From Leptolyngbya sp. FACHB-8 (GTDB taxonomy: Bacteria > Cyanobacteriota > Cyanobacteriia > Elainellales > Elainellaceae): a DNA stretch of 64,000 nucleotides. The stretch is taken from assembly GCF_014695575.1 (NCBI RefSeq), contig NZ_JACJOO010000057.1:108477-172476 (forward strand), given 5' to 3'. Positions within the stretch are counted from its first letter, which is position 1. Each line of letters opens with the position of its first letter. This document shows positions 7,297-16,178 of the stretch, piece after piece. The position numbers and the translations under genes are program-made. Below the pieces are notes generated by a model that saw only the letters and a list, made by a program, of their open reading frames with translations, made no database searches and was not told the origin of the DNA.

Positions 7297-10200
7297 ATGT
7301 CTGCTTTAACTGCTGTGATTGCACCTCATATCGCATCTTCGCCGACCTTCTCAACATTGGTTGCCATCGACCCGAATGTCTCGGATTATGAAATCCTTGT
7401 TTCAGGTGTGCTTCCAGATGTCAGCGTGATTGTGCTTGATGATAAACAGGATGTCATTAACCAAATCACAGCAGCGTTACAACAGCATCCTACAGTTAAA
7501 ACCCTACACCTTCTGGCTCATGGTGCCCCTGGCGTGTTATTCGTCGGTAACAAACCATTAAAAATAGAATCCCTTGAACACTACAGAAGGGAACTGCGGT
7601 ATTGGACGATTGAATCACTATTTATTTATGGTTGCCAAGTTGGCCTGGGCAATGTTGGCATGGAATTTTTGCAGAAGCTCCACTGTTTAACAGGAGCTGC
7701 GATCGCTGCATCCACCACTAAAACTGGAAGTGCAGCACTGGGTGGAAATTGGCGACTGGAGGTGTCGATTGGAACACCACAACCACCTTTGGCATTCGAT
7801 GAGGCAATACAGCAGCTTTACCCCGGTGTTCTGGAACTTCTGAATGCGGACGATTATGCTGCCTTAAAAGCCCTCTATCAAAGTACGGGTGGGGAAAATT
7901 GGACAGACAATACAGGCTGGAAGGATTGGGACTTTAACAGCAACACACCACCGGATGTGAGTGTGGTGAGCCAATGGAAAGGTGTGAGCTTGATGGGCGA
8001 TCGCGTCACCTCCATTGGCCTAAGCTCGAATTACCTGAGTGGTACCATCCCTGTTGAATTGGGGACATTGAGTGAACTGCAATCGCTCAATCTTTATGGC
8101 AACCAGTTGACTGGCAGCATTCCATCGGAGTTAGGTAACCTGGCCAACCTGACACATCTCTATCTCAATAATAATCAACTGAATGGAGAGGTACCCCAGC
8201 CACTGGTTAATCAATTCGGTAATAGCATCACGGATTATGATTTAAGTAATGCACCGTTTGTGACAACGATCGCCAATCAGTCTATTAATGTCAACCAGTC
8301 ACTCACATTAAATCTGTCGATTAGTGATATTGACACAGCGGGTAACGATACTAACTTGACACTGAGTGTCACCTCTAATGCCACTGCTTTAATTGATAGC
8401 AATGGCATTTCTATTAGCGGAACGGGGAGCGATCGCGTTCTGACTCTAACGCCAATCGCTGGGCAAGGGGGAAGCGCCACCATCACAATGACACTTCAAG
8501 ATGGAAATGGTGAAGAAACGGCGAAAACTTTCACCCTGGATGTGGTCGGGGTGCCGCTTAATGCTCAGGATTATGCAGCCTTGAAGGCGCTCTATGAAAA
8601 TACGGGTGGAGCCAATTGGACAAACAAGAAAGGTTGGAAAGACTGGGACTTTAGCAGTAATACGCCACCCGATATGAGTGTGGTTAGCCACTGGAGGGGG
8701 GTAACAGTAACGGGCGATCGAGTTGTAGCGCTGAGCCTACCTAACAACAACCTGAGCGGTACTATCCCACCTGAGCTGGGCAATCTCAGCAACTTAACCA
8801 GCATTAGTTTTGGCTTCAACCATCTGAGTGGTACTATCCCACCTGAGTTGGGTAATCTCAGCAAGCTGACTAACCTTGCCCTGAGAGGTAACCAGTTAAG
8901 TGGTAGCATCCCTCCTGCGTTGGGCAACCTGATTAATTTGTCTAATCTTGGTTTGAGGGAAAATCAACTCAGTGGCAGCATTCCTGAAGAGTTAGGCAAT
9001 CTAACCAACTTGGCTAGCCTTCTCCTGGACAACAACCAGCTTAGCGGCAGCATTCCGACAGCGTTAGGCAATCTGAGTAACCTGCAAAGCTTCAGCCTTA
9101 ACAATAACAACCTGAGTGGTGTTATCCCAACCGAGTTAGGCAACCTCAGCAAACTAGCATTGGTCGAACTTTCTCACAATCAACTGAGTGGTTCCATTCC
9201 GACACAACTGAGTAACCTGGCTAATCTGGAATATTTTCACCTCAATAACAACCAACTGAGTGGAGAAGTACCAGAGGGTATCGTCAGTAAACTGGGTAAC
9301 AAGATTGTTGATTACAACCTGGATAATGCACCGTTTGTGAGTGCGATCACCCACCAAACGACTACGACAGATAGATCGCTCTGGCTGAATCTATCCATCA
9401 GTGATCTTGATACAGGAGGTAATAATGATCCGGCAGGATTAACGCTAACGGCTGTTTCCAGTAACACAACCTTAATTGGAGCACGGGGAATTGCATTCTC
9501 GGGTACGGGGAGCGATCGCGTTCTCACCCTTACACCAAATTCTGGGTACACAGGCAATGCAACCATTACCCTAACCCTTCAAGATACGAGTGGTGAAAAG
9601 ACACAAAAGACTTTCGCCCTGACCGTTAATATTGGTTCCACTGTCACGTCGCTATTTGATACACCTCACAATAAATTTGTGGTGTCGAATGCTTTGCTGA
9701 ACCTGAACCCCGAAACCCTTAGATCTGGTAGTTCTTTCCTGCTCCGCAATGGTACAGCGAATGCAAACAGGCTCTATGGCACAGGTAGTAAGGATGCTAT
9801 TTTCGGGCGGGATGGAAATGACCAAATTTGGGGCCAGGGAGGCCATGACTTCATGGCGGGTGGCAGAGGAAATGACATTATCAATGGTGGTGCAGGAAAT
9901 GATCTGATCTTTGGGGCCTCGGGTCGTGACACCCTGGTGGGTGGTACGGGAGACGATATCTTGATCGGTGGTGGAACCGGCGATCGCATCACCACGGGCA
10001 CAGGTCGAGATAAGGTGGGCTTTGCGAATTTGACTAGTGGAAATGACATCATCACAGACTTCAATGCAGCAGCAGATGTAATGGTGGTTTCAGCTGCCGC
10101 ATTTGGGGGTGGGTTACGAGCAGGCACCCTTGCTGCAACGCAATTTCATGTAGGTAGTCGAGCGATTGGAGCTGAAGATCGGTTCATTTACAATCGTCAA

Positions 10201-10311
10201 ACAGGAAGCCTAATTTTTGATGCGGATGGTGCTGGTCGCGGGGGGGCGATCGCCTTCGCAACTCTCAAACCAGGTCTTAGCCTTAGCAGCCAAAATTTCA
10301 TGGTTGTTTAA
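7297..10311 (+). CDS. Large DUF4347 / leucine-rich-repeat / RTX calcium-binding exoprotein
   Basis: 1004 residues. Residues about 15-180 are a DUF4347 domain (VIVLDDKQDVINQI, then TLHLLAHGAPG and LFIYGCQVG). Two paralogous modules follow. Each has an LRR cap (ADDYAALKALYQSTGGENW / AQDYAALKALYENTGGANW), plant-type LRRs of the form NxLSGxIPxELGNLxNL, and a cadherin-like stretch (LTLNLSISDIDTAGND). The first module (about 185-420) has few LRRs; the second (about 422-800) has about eight. The C-terminus (about 825-910) has RTX nonapeptides (GGAGNDLIFGASGRDTLVGG), and the last 90 residues match the usual tail of cyanobacterial RTX proteins. The combination fits type I secretion and surface adhesion, which is inference. 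No transporter genes are adjacent. Confidence 0.85.
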   Translation: MSALTAVIAPHIASSPTFSTLVAIDPNVSDYEILVSGVLPDVSVIVLDDKQDVINQITAALQQHPTVKTLHLLAHGAPGVLFVGNKPLKIESLEHYRRELRYWTIESLFIYGCQVGLGNVGMEFLQKLHCLTGAAIAASTTKTGSAALGGNWRLEVSIGTPQPPLAFDEAIQQLYPGVLELLNADDYAALKALYQSTGGENWTDNTGWKDWDFNSNTPPDVSVVSQWKGVSLMGDRVTSIGLSSNYLSGTIPVELGTLSELQSLNLYGNQLTGSIPSELGNLANLTHLYLNNNQLNGEVPQPLVNQFGNSITDYDLSNAPFVTTIANQSINVNQSLTLNLSISDIDTAGNDTNLTLSVTSNATALIDSNGISISGTGSDRVLTLTPIAGQGGSATITMTLQDGNGEETAKTFTLDVVGVPLNAQDYAALKALYENTGGANWTNKKGWKDWDFSSNTPPDMSVVSHWRGVTVTGDRVVALSLPNNNLSGTIPPELGNLSNLTSISFGFNHLSGTIPPELGNLSKLTNLALRGNQLSGSIPPALGNLINLSNLGLRENQLSGSIPEELGNLTNLASLLLDNNQLSGSIPTALGNLSNLQSFSLNNNNLSGVIPTELGNLSKLALVELSHNQLSGSIPTQLSNLANLEYFHLNNNQLSGEVPEGIVSKLGNKIVDYNLDNAPFVSAITHQTTTTDRSLWLNLSISDLDTGGNNDPAGLTLTAVSSNTTLIGARGIAFSGTGSDRVLTLTPNSGYTGNATITLTLQDTSGEKTQKTFALTVNIGSTVTSLFDTPHNKFVVSNALLNLNPETLRSGSSFLLRNGTANANRLYGTGSKDAIFGRDGNDQIWGQGGHDFMAGGRGNDIINGGAGNDLIFGASGRDTLVGGTGDDILIGGGTGDRITTGTGRDKVGFANLTSGNDIITDFNAAADVMVVSAAAFGGGLRAGTLAATQFHVGSRAIGAEDRFIYNRQTGSLIFDADGAGRGGAIAFATLKPGLSLSSQNFMVV

Positions 10312-10440
10312 GGATCGTGCACTGACTCAGCAGTTCTCAGTATGGGCATCAAAGCCGAGAGTTCGTGCCCTTGGCACGCGGTTTCGGGCCTGATTCCAAA
10401 ATGAGAATTGCTGCCACTGACGCATAGTTTGTTAAATATT

Positions 10441-10462
10441 GAGTGTGGAATACACCACACTC
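10441..10462. repeat. Small palindrome
   Basis: GAGTGTGG (10441-10448) and CCACACTC (10455-10462), extended by TT/AA outside. It is followed by AACAAGAATGC, a phrase shared with the repeats near 1476 and 22503. Confidence 0.5.
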
Positions 10463-10479
10463 AACAAGAATGCTCTACC

Positions 10480-10605
10480 TAACCTCAGTTCGGGTGAAGG
10501 GCGTTTTCGAGTGCCGCGCGTTGCGCGGCACTCGAAAACGCTCATTTTGGCGTGCGCTTTGCGCACGCCAAAATGAGCACTTCAGCTTATCCCGAACTGA
10601 GGTTA
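10480..10605. repeat. Family A element, complete, two hairpins
   Basis: Perfect 15-bp terminal inverted repeats TAACCTCAGTTCGGG (10480-10494) and its complement (10591-10605). Inside are two perfect hairpins: 10501-10541 (19-bp stem, GTT loop, core CGAGTGCCGCGC) and 10541-10577 (17-bp stem, TTT loop, core CATTTTGGCGTGCGC). Total 126 bp. The order of the two hairpins is opposite to that at 47347, so this copy is inverted relative to it. Confidence 0.9.
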
Positions 10606-10684
10606 CCTATGGGGACTTGCGCAAGTCTTATAATTGTTAAGGGCAACTGGGTTTCACAGTGCCTTACAGTTATGAGCCGCATGA

Positions 10685-11809
10685 ATGAATCAGTATTTTG
10701 CAACAGTGGCGCGGGGGCTAGAAACGCTGGCGGCGCAGGAGTTAGAACAATTGGGTGCGAATGCTGTAGAGCCAGGTTTTTGTGGCGTTTCATTCGAGGG
10801 CGATCGCACCCTCCTTTACCGCGTTAACCTCTGGGCTCGGTTACCGTTCCGCATCCTGATGAAACTGCATACATTTCCCTGCCAGGACGCCGAGGATCTC
10901 TATCGGGGTATTCAGACAATCGACTGGTCGCAGTATCTCACCCCTGATCTGACGTTAGCGGTGAATGCGACGGGCAAAAGTGAGCAGTTGAACCACACCC
11001 ATTTCACGGCGCTACAGGTGAAACGGGCAATCGTCGATCAGCAGCAAGACCGTTTGGGCGATCGCTCCGATGTCAATCTGCAATCCCCAGATGTGCAAAT
11101 CACTGTACACATTGATCGGGAGGTCTGTACCGTCAGTCTTGATAGCTCAGGGCAGAGTCTGCATCGTCGTGGGTATCGTCCAGCGGTTGGCTCTGCACCA
11201 TTGAAGGAGTCGTTAGCAGCGGCGTTAATTCAACTATCGGACTGGCAGCCTGAGCAGATGTTTTACGACCCGCTTTGTGGCTCTGGCACGTTACCCCTGG
11301 AAGCGAGTCTGAAAGCGCTAAATATTGCACCGGGGCTATTTCGCGAGCGATATGGGTTTGAAACCTGGCTCGACGCAGATCGATCGCTGCTAGAAAGCCT
11401 GGTACAAGAAGCGAAGGATAGCCAGCGAGAGAGCCTGCCTGCGCCGATCTGGGGTAGCGATCGCGATGAGAATGTGGTTGAACAGGCGATCGCCAATGCA
11501 ACCACCTGTGGCGTCGTGAACCATGTTTATTTTGCGGCGATCGACCTGGAAGATGTTGCCGCGCCGGCCGATAGTGGCGTGCTGTTCTGTAATCCCCCCT
11601 ATGGCGAACGGCTGGGTCGAGATAGCGATTTGGGCGCGTTTTATAAACGTTTAGGCGATGTGCTGAAGCAACGCTTCAAAGGCTGGACGGCGTTTGTGCT
11701 GAGCGGTAACCGCGCACTCGCACAGTCGATTGGACTGAAATCGTCTCAGCGGTTTGCGGTTTATAATGGTACGTTGCCCTGCCAGTTGATGAAGTATGAA
11801 TTGTACTAG
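10685..11809 (+). CDS. THUMP-domain class I methyltransferase, RlmL (23S rRNA m2G2445) type
   Basis: 374 residues. It starts MNQYFATVARGLETLAAQELEQLGA, the typical opening of the RlmL/YcbY N-terminal half. A THUMP RNA-binding domain spans about 45-155. The SAM-dependent methyltransferase part has FYDPLCGSGTLPLEASL (about 198-214, SAM-binding loop), IWGSDRDENVVEQAIANA (about 257-274) and the catalytic NPPYGERLG (about 308-316), which is typical of N2-guanine methyltransferases. It lacks the RlmK half found fused in E. coli, as is normal outside gammaproteobacteria. Its 3' end lies 8 bp before an exceptionally long palindrome. Confidence 0.87.
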   Translation: MNQYFATVARGLETLAAQELEQLGANAVEPGFCGVSFEGDRTLLYRVNLWARLPFRILMKLHTFPCQDAEDLYRGIQTIDWSQYLTPDLTLAVNATGKSEQLNHTHFTALQVKRAIVDQQQDRLGDRSDVNLQSPDVQITVHIDREVCTVSLDSSGQSLHRRGYRPAVGSAPLKESLAAALIQLSDWQPEQMFYDPLCGSGTLPLEASLKALNIAPGLFRERYGFETWLDADRSLLESLVQEAKDSQRESLPAPIWGSDRDENVVEQAIANATTCGVVNHVYFAAIDLEDVAAPADSGVLFCNPPYGERLGRDSDLGAFYKRLGDVLKQRFKGWTAFVLSGNRALAQSIGLKSSQRFAVYNGTLPCQLMKYELY

Positions 11810-11816
11810 TTCAATT

Positions 11817-11893
11817 GGGCGTAAGTTTGCCTACCAGTTGATGCGGTGGGCGTTAAGCGCCCACCGCATCAACTGGTAGGCAAACTTACGCCC
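11817..11893. repeat. 36-bp perfect-stem palindrome
   Basis: Arms 11817-11852 and 11858-11893 are exact reverse complements with a 5-nt loop, the longest perfect stem in the window. It fills the gap between the methyltransferase stop (11809) and the FAD gene start (11907). The arm phrase TACCAGTTGATG resembles GCCAGTTGATG near the 3' end of the upstream gene (11781-11791). There is no T-run after it. Confidence 0.92.
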
Positions 11894-11906
11894 CAAAATA
11901 TTAAAT

Positions 11907-13526
11907 ATGCTGCGATTAACTGAAATTAAGCTGCCGCTTGATCATCCTGAAGACGCCATCAAGGCGGCAATTCTTAAAAAGCTGCAAATTTCCCCCGAGG
12001 CATTAACTGGCTACACCATCTTCAAGCGGAGCCATGATGCCCGTAAGAAGGGGGAGATTTCTCTCGTTTACATTGTGGATGTGGAGACCCCCCAGGAAAA
12101 GGCATTGCTGCAACGCCTAAGGAAAGATCCGCATGTGATGCCAACGCCAGATATGAGCTATAGCCTGGTGGCGCAGGCTCCCAGCAATCTGGCCAGTCGT
12201 CCGATCGTGATTGGTACTGGGCCTTGTGGGATGTTTGCAGGGCTGCTGCTCGCACAAATGGGGTTTCGTCCGATCATATTGGAACGGGGGAAGGCAGTGC
12301 GCGATCGCACCGCAGATACCTTTGCCTTCTGGAAAAAGAAAGACACGTTGAACCCCGAATCCAACGCGCAGTTTGGCGAAGGCGGGGCAGGCACCTTTTC
12401 CGACGGCAAACTTTACAGCCAGGTGAGGGATTCTAATCACTATGGCCGTAAGGTGTTGACCGAGCTGGTGAATTCGGGAGCTAACCCGGAAATTCTCTAT
12501 ATCAACAAGCCCCATATCGGTACCTTCAAGCTGGTGGGTGTCGTCCAAAGTCTGCGTGCCCGAATTGAGGCTCTTGGGGGTGAAATTCGCTTTCAAAGCC
12601 GGGTTGTTGACATTCACATTGAGCGGGGGCAGGTACAGGGTGTAACCCTTGCCAGCGGCGAGTATATTGCCAGTCAGCATGTGGTATTGGCGGTTGGCCA
12701 TAGCGCCCGTGACACGTTTCAAATGTTGTTCGATCGCGGCGTTTACATCGAGCCGAAACCATTCTCCATTGGCTTTCGCATTGAGCATCCACAACCGTTG
12801 ATCGATCGCTGTCGATTTGGCGATCAGGCGGGACACAAGCTGTTGGGTGCTGCCGATTACAAGCTGGTTCACCACTGTCAAAATGGTCGGTCGGTCTATA
12901 GCTTTTGTATGTGTCCGGGTGGTCTGGTTGTGGCGGCTACGTCTGAGCCTGGGCGGGTTGTCACCAACGGCATGAGCCAATACTCGCGGAATGAGCGCAA
13001 TGCGAACAGTGCTATTGTGGTGGGCATTACCCCTGATGATTATCCAGGGCATCCCCTGGCGGGTATTGCGTTTCAGCGACAGTTAGAGGAACGAGCCTTT
13101 GAGCTAGGCGGTCGCACGTATAACGCACCGGGTCAACTGGTGGGAGACTTTCTGGCGGGTCGTCCTTCTGAAGCGTTTGGGACTGTGCTGCCGTCTTACG
13201 CACCGGGGGTGCATTTAGGGGACTTGAGTACGAGTTTGCCGGAATATGCGATCGCCGCTATCCGTGAAGCTCTGCCCGCTTTTGACAAACAGATCAAGGG
13301 CTTCGCCATGGCCGACGCTGTGCTAACGGGGGTGGAGACGCGCACCTCCTCGCCCATTCGGATCAAGCGTAACGATGAGTATCAGAGTTTGAATACCAAA
13401 GGCCTTTTCCCGGCAGGGGAAGGGGCGGGTTACGCCGGGGGTATCCTTTCGGCTGGTATCGATGGCATCAAAGTTGCAGAGGCCGTTGCGTTGAGTATGG
13501 TGCAATTGGTTGGGGCGCGGCGGTAA
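11907..13526 (+). CDS. FAD-dependent dehydrogenase (COG2509-like NAD(P)/FAD oxidoreductase)
   Basis: 539 residues. After an N-terminal region of about 95 residues (MLRLTEIKLPLDHPEDAIKA, YTIFKRSHDARKKGEISLVY) comes a dinucleotide-binding motif IGTGPCGMFAGLLLAQMGF, with an acidic end at ILERG. The FGEGGAGTFSDGKLY stretch, the HVVLAVGHSARDTFQML middle and the C-terminal PAGEGAGYAGGILSAGIDGIKVAEAV (FAD contact) are typical of the uncharacterised FAD dehydrogenase family found widely in bacteria and plastid-bearing lineages. The substrate is unknown. The same strand and proximity would allow co-transcription with the methyltransferase gene, but the 36-bp palindrome lies between them. Confidence 0.85.
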   Translation: MLRLTEIKLPLDHPEDAIKAAILKKLQISPEALTGYTIFKRSHDARKKGEISLVYIVDVETPQEKALLQRLRKDPHVMPTPDMSYSLVAQAPSNLASRPIVIGTGPCGMFAGLLLAQMGFRPIILERGKAVRDRTADTFAFWKKKDTLNPESNAQFGEGGAGTFSDGKLYSQVRDSNHYGRKVLTELVNSGANPEILYINKPHIGTFKLVGVVQSLRARIEALGGEIRFQSRVVDIHIERGQVQGVTLASGEYIASQHVVLAVGHSARDTFQMLFDRGVYIEPKPFSIGFRIEHPQPLIDRCRFGDQAGHKLLGAADYKLVHHCQNGRSVYSFCMCPGGLVVAATSEPGRVVTNGMSQYSRNERNANSAIVVGITPDDYPGHPLAGIAFQRQLEERAFELGGRTYNAPGQLVGDFLAGRPSEAFGTVLPSYAPGVHLGDLSTSLPEYAIAAIREALPAFDKQIKGFAMADAVLTGVETRTSSPIRIKRNDEYQSLNTKGLFPAGEGAGYAGGILSAGIDGIKVAEAVALSMVQLVGARR

Positions 13527-13530
13527 TTAA

Positions 13531-13635
13531 TATTGGCGTTGCTGAAATGAAACGGGAGGAGAAACGATTGGTTTTCCCTCCCGTTTCAGCAATAGGGGTT
13601 GGGAAATACCTGTATGAATACAGCAACGCCGAATA
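13531..13635. repeat. Element with outer inverted repeat and inner hairpin
   Basis: Outer arms TATTGGCGTTGCTG (13531-13544) and CAGCAACGCCGAATA (13621-13635), with one bulge. The inner hairpin pairs 13541-13559 with 13577-13590 (ACGGGAGG / CCTCCCGT). It directly follows the FAD gene, so the inner hairpin may also act as its terminator. Confidence 0.65.
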
Positions 13636-13679
13636 TGGACATAATGAGTAACCCTATAAAATCATTGGGTAATTACTTA

Positions 13680-13760
13680 GTCTCAGTTCGGGTTAAGGGC
13701 TTTTTCGAGTGCCGCGCTTCGCGCGGCACTCGAAAAAGCCCTTAACCCGAACTCAGGTTA
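13680..13760. repeat. Family A element, single-hairpin form
   Basis: The same termini as at 10480 (left end slightly decayed, right end CCCGAACTCAGGTTA intact), but with only the CGAGTGCCGCGC hairpin. Nearly the whole element is therefore one stem, 13684-13754, with a TTC loop at 13718-13720. The terminal repeats are continuous with the hairpin arms. Confidence 0.88.
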
Positions 13761-13816
13761 TGTATTGTCTGGATTGTTGAATGTTTTATCCGCTGATCGA
13801 AAGGGAGTTTGAGTTT

Positions 13817-14758
13817 ATGTCCTCTTTTGTTGCTGAATCTATTAACTTTCATCTTCCTGAAGTTGCCCCTGGAAGTTTGGATGTGCGCTGGATTCATGGT
13901 TCAGTTTCAGCTAAACATAATACTGATCCGGATATCCAGGTGCATCTCTATAATGAACACACCATGATCATGCGGCAGAACATGGCGGTGCATCCAGAAG
14001 CCCCCTTTATGTTTCTGTTGTTTGGTAACGATCGCGCTATTTTGCTGGATACGGGAGCGACGCGATCGCCTGAATACTTTCCCCTACGGCAAACCGTGGA
14101 TGCTTTAATTGACCAATGGCTAGAAAAGTATCCACGAGAAAACTACGCCTTGGTCGTAGCCCATACCCATCTGCACCGCGATCACTATGAAGCAGATCCG
14201 CAATTTCTCGACCGGCCCAACACCGTTATCGTTGGGAAAAGCTTAGCTGAAACAATGGAGTTTTATGGCTTTCAGAATTGGCCACAGGAACAGGTGAGCT
14301 TTGACCTGGGAGGGCGACAACTTCAGGTATTAGCGACCCCAGGGCACGAAGAAGCGGAAGTATCAATCTACGATCCGTATACTCAACTTCTCTTCACCGG
14401 TGATTTGTTTTATCCTGGTCGCCTCTATGTGCGAGACTGGGCTGACTTTGTTGACAGCATCGAGCGGATGATTGCCTTTTGTGAGACACATCCCATCGCT
14501 CATATTCTGGGTTGTCATATTGAAATGTCCATCTATCCAAAATTGGACTATTTAATTCGTACCAGCTATCAACCCCACGAACGACCTTTAGAAATGACGG
14601 TGGAGCAGCTCAAGTCGTTGCGCGGGGCGATCGCCGAAATTGACGGCAAACTCGGTATCTATATCTTTGACGATTACATCATTTATAACGGTGTACCAGA
14701 CCGCTATTTCAGCTATGAAAGCATCGATCCGAACGTTGAACCTGGTGATCTTTGCTAA
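13817..14758 (+). CDS. MBL-fold metallo-hydrolase
   Basis: 313 residues from the ATG at 13817, which has AAGGGAG about ten bases upstream; an in-frame ATG at 13781 would add 12 residues but lacks a ribosome-binding site. The metallo-beta-lactamase signature HTHLHRDH (HxHxDH) is near residue 116, followed by ATPGHEEAEVSIYD and LLFTGDLFYPGRLYV, which supply the remaining metal ligands. The last third is an extra domain of about 90 residues. Many enzymes share this fold (thioesterases, lactonases, phosphodiesterases), so the substrate cannot be named. It is monocistronic and follows a family A palindrome. Confidence 0.82.
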   Translation: MSSFVAESINFHLPEVAPGSLDVRWIHGSVSAKHNTDPDIQVHLYNEHTMIMRQNMAVHPEAPFMFLLFGNDRAILLDTGATRSPEYFPLRQTVDALIDQWLEKYPRENYALVVAHTHLHRDHYEADPQFLDRPNTVIVGKSLAETMEFYGFQNWPQEQVSFDLGGRQLQVLATPGHEEAEVSIYDPYTQLLFTGDLFYPGRLYVRDWADFVDSIERMIAFCETHPIAHILGCHIEMSIYPKLDYLIRTSYQPHERPLEMTVEQLKSLRGAIAEIDGKLGIYIFDDYIIYNGVPDRYFSYESIDPNVEPGDLC

Positions 14759-14785
14759 GAGGATGTTTCCCTACAAATTCAGCAG

Positions 14786-14820
14786 ACCCGAAAGACGCAC
14801 CAGGTATGTTCGATTCGGGT
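14786..14820 (+). terminator. Possible terminator after the MBL gene
   Basis: ACCCGAA (14786-14792) pairs with TTCGGGT (14814-14820), 28 bp after the stop. The stem is short and no strong T-run follows. Confidence 0.35.
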
Positions 14821-15776
14821 AAGTCTTGGTTTCGACTTAGTCAAAACGAATATACCTAAAAATCTTTGTATTAAGCTTTTACCTCAGCCTACCATTCTTC
14901 GAAAGCTGTTTGAGGTGGTTGATTTTTGGTGCAACCTAGGTATGAAAAGCCAATCCTTTCAAATAGCCTTTGATAAATAGTTCTTATTTTTCTCCTGCTT
15001 TGAAGAAACAAGAAAAGGGGTTTGGTTTCTGTGCGGTATATCAGAATACTCAGAAAGCCTTGAAATAAGGAAGATGCGAGTAACTAAATGCCCAAGCTCT
15101 TCAAAAATCAAGAATTTAAATGTCTTAATCCCGTATAGTACGGCTAAGTTCCTGATTTTTTGGTGCTTGAAGCTTGTTCAGCACCAAAGATTTTAGAAAT
15201 GGTGCCTAAAGGTTATATAGTGCTTAGAGGGAATTTAGATTCCCGATGGGCTAAGAGGGTATTTGAAACACAATCGGTACTTGAAACAGGCTCACCTGTT
15301 TCTACCCAGAGACTCAAAGAAGGTATATGGCTAACCAACTTAGTAGTTCGCGAAGCTTACTTCTCTCCTGCTTGTCCCTTACCATTCGGGTATGTGGCAG
15401 TATTGCCATAGGTGGCATTGTCCTTAAAATTACCAAATGTAGGCGAACGATAGAGACGCGATTTCAGGGTAAAGCGAATCTACGGATGGCCTTTCAGGCA
15501 GCCTATGTTAGCAATTTGCTTGGGACCTGTGTTTCCTGAATGGTCTTCTGTTTAGAGGAAATATATTACATCACAGGTTTGCTTACCCTGGTCACCGTTG
15601 GAAGGTAGGTGCTGTTCTAGGCGTGTGATGGGTTGTTGTGAGAGGGGCCGCCTAGTGCCCCCTTCACAACACCACCCACGACTTGCAGCGCGGCAAGGTG
15701 CAGACCGAGCTGAATAGCACTTTAGGGCAGGAAAGCAATTTCTATTTCATTACACCTGTTTTAGAAGATAAACCTG
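14821..15776. other. Roughly 950-bp interval without a recognised gene
   Basis: A + strand frame at 15160-15411 (83 codons) is open, but its codon use and lack of a ribosome-binding site make it unconvincing. The region is AT-rich and lacks HIP1 sites. It carries small inverted repeats (GGGAATTTAGATTCCC near 15229) and one family D palindrome. It may hold regulatory sequence for the receiver gene at 15777 or be decayed DNA. Confidence 0.4.
15614..15678. repeat. Family D element, copy 1
   Basis: GTTCTAGGCGTGTGATGGG is followed by a hairpin (TTGTGAGAGGGG with CCCCCTTCACAA). The same lead-in, GTTCTAGACGTGTGAATGGG, precedes the stem at 23375. Paired positions differ between copies while pairing is kept (GTTGTGA/TCACAAC here, GTGGTGA/TCACCAC there). 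Confidence 0.7.
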
Positions 15777-16157
15777 ATGGCAACGAGGCGCATTCTGTTG
15801 ATTGACGATGAACCTAGCATTCGCTTAATGGTTCAAGTTGCACTTAAAGTTACAACTTCCTGGGAAACCCTAATAGTAGAATCCTATCAGGCTGGAGTCG
15901 CCCTTGCCGAAACTGAGCAACCCGACGCTATTTTGCTGAATGTGATGATGCCTGAAATGGATGACATTATAGCTTCTCAGGAGATACAAACAAATCCAAT
16001 CATTCGACACATTCCCATAATCTTACTTATGACAAGAAGCCAGGCTAATGAACGAGAACGATTTTCCCACTTGGTGATCGCTGGAATTATCACCAAGCCC
16101 TTCAGAGTAAGTGAGTTAGCCAGGCAGATGCGTTCGATTTTGGGCTGGTATGATTAA
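15777..16157 (+). CDS. CheY-like receiver protein lacking the phospho-acceptor aspartate
   Basis: 126 residues, a single receiver domain with no output domain. The acidic pair Asp10-Asp11 (LLIDDEP), Thr86 (LLMTRS) and Lys107 (IITKPF) are in place. At the position of the phosphorylated Asp, however, the sequence reads ILLNVMMPEMD, so Asn55 replaces it. It should therefore be a pseudo-receiver that signals by partner binding or constitutively, unless the neighbouring Asp62 substitutes. It opens a cluster with a Crp/Fnr regulator, CheB and CheR, which suggests a role in that pathway (inference). The ATG at 15777 lies well downstream of a long non-coding region. Confidence 0.82.
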   Translation: MATRRILLIDDEPSIRLMVQVALKVTTSWETLIVESYQAGVALAETEQPDAILLNVMMPEMDDIIASQEIQTNPIIRHIPIILLMTRSQANERERFSHLVIAGIITKPFRVSELARQMRSILGWYD

Positions 16158-16178
16158 CCTCTGCTGATTTTTAGTACG

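Noticed and set aside
12117..13052. 311-codon open frame on the minus strand
   Set aside because: It lies wholly opposite the FAD dehydrogenase gene, whose protein has clear motifs. The antisense frame has no recognisable domain or start signal.
15160..15411. 83-codon frame in the gap before the receiver gene
   Set aside because: No ribosome-binding site, unusual composition and no recognisable domain; probably chance in an AT-rich interval.
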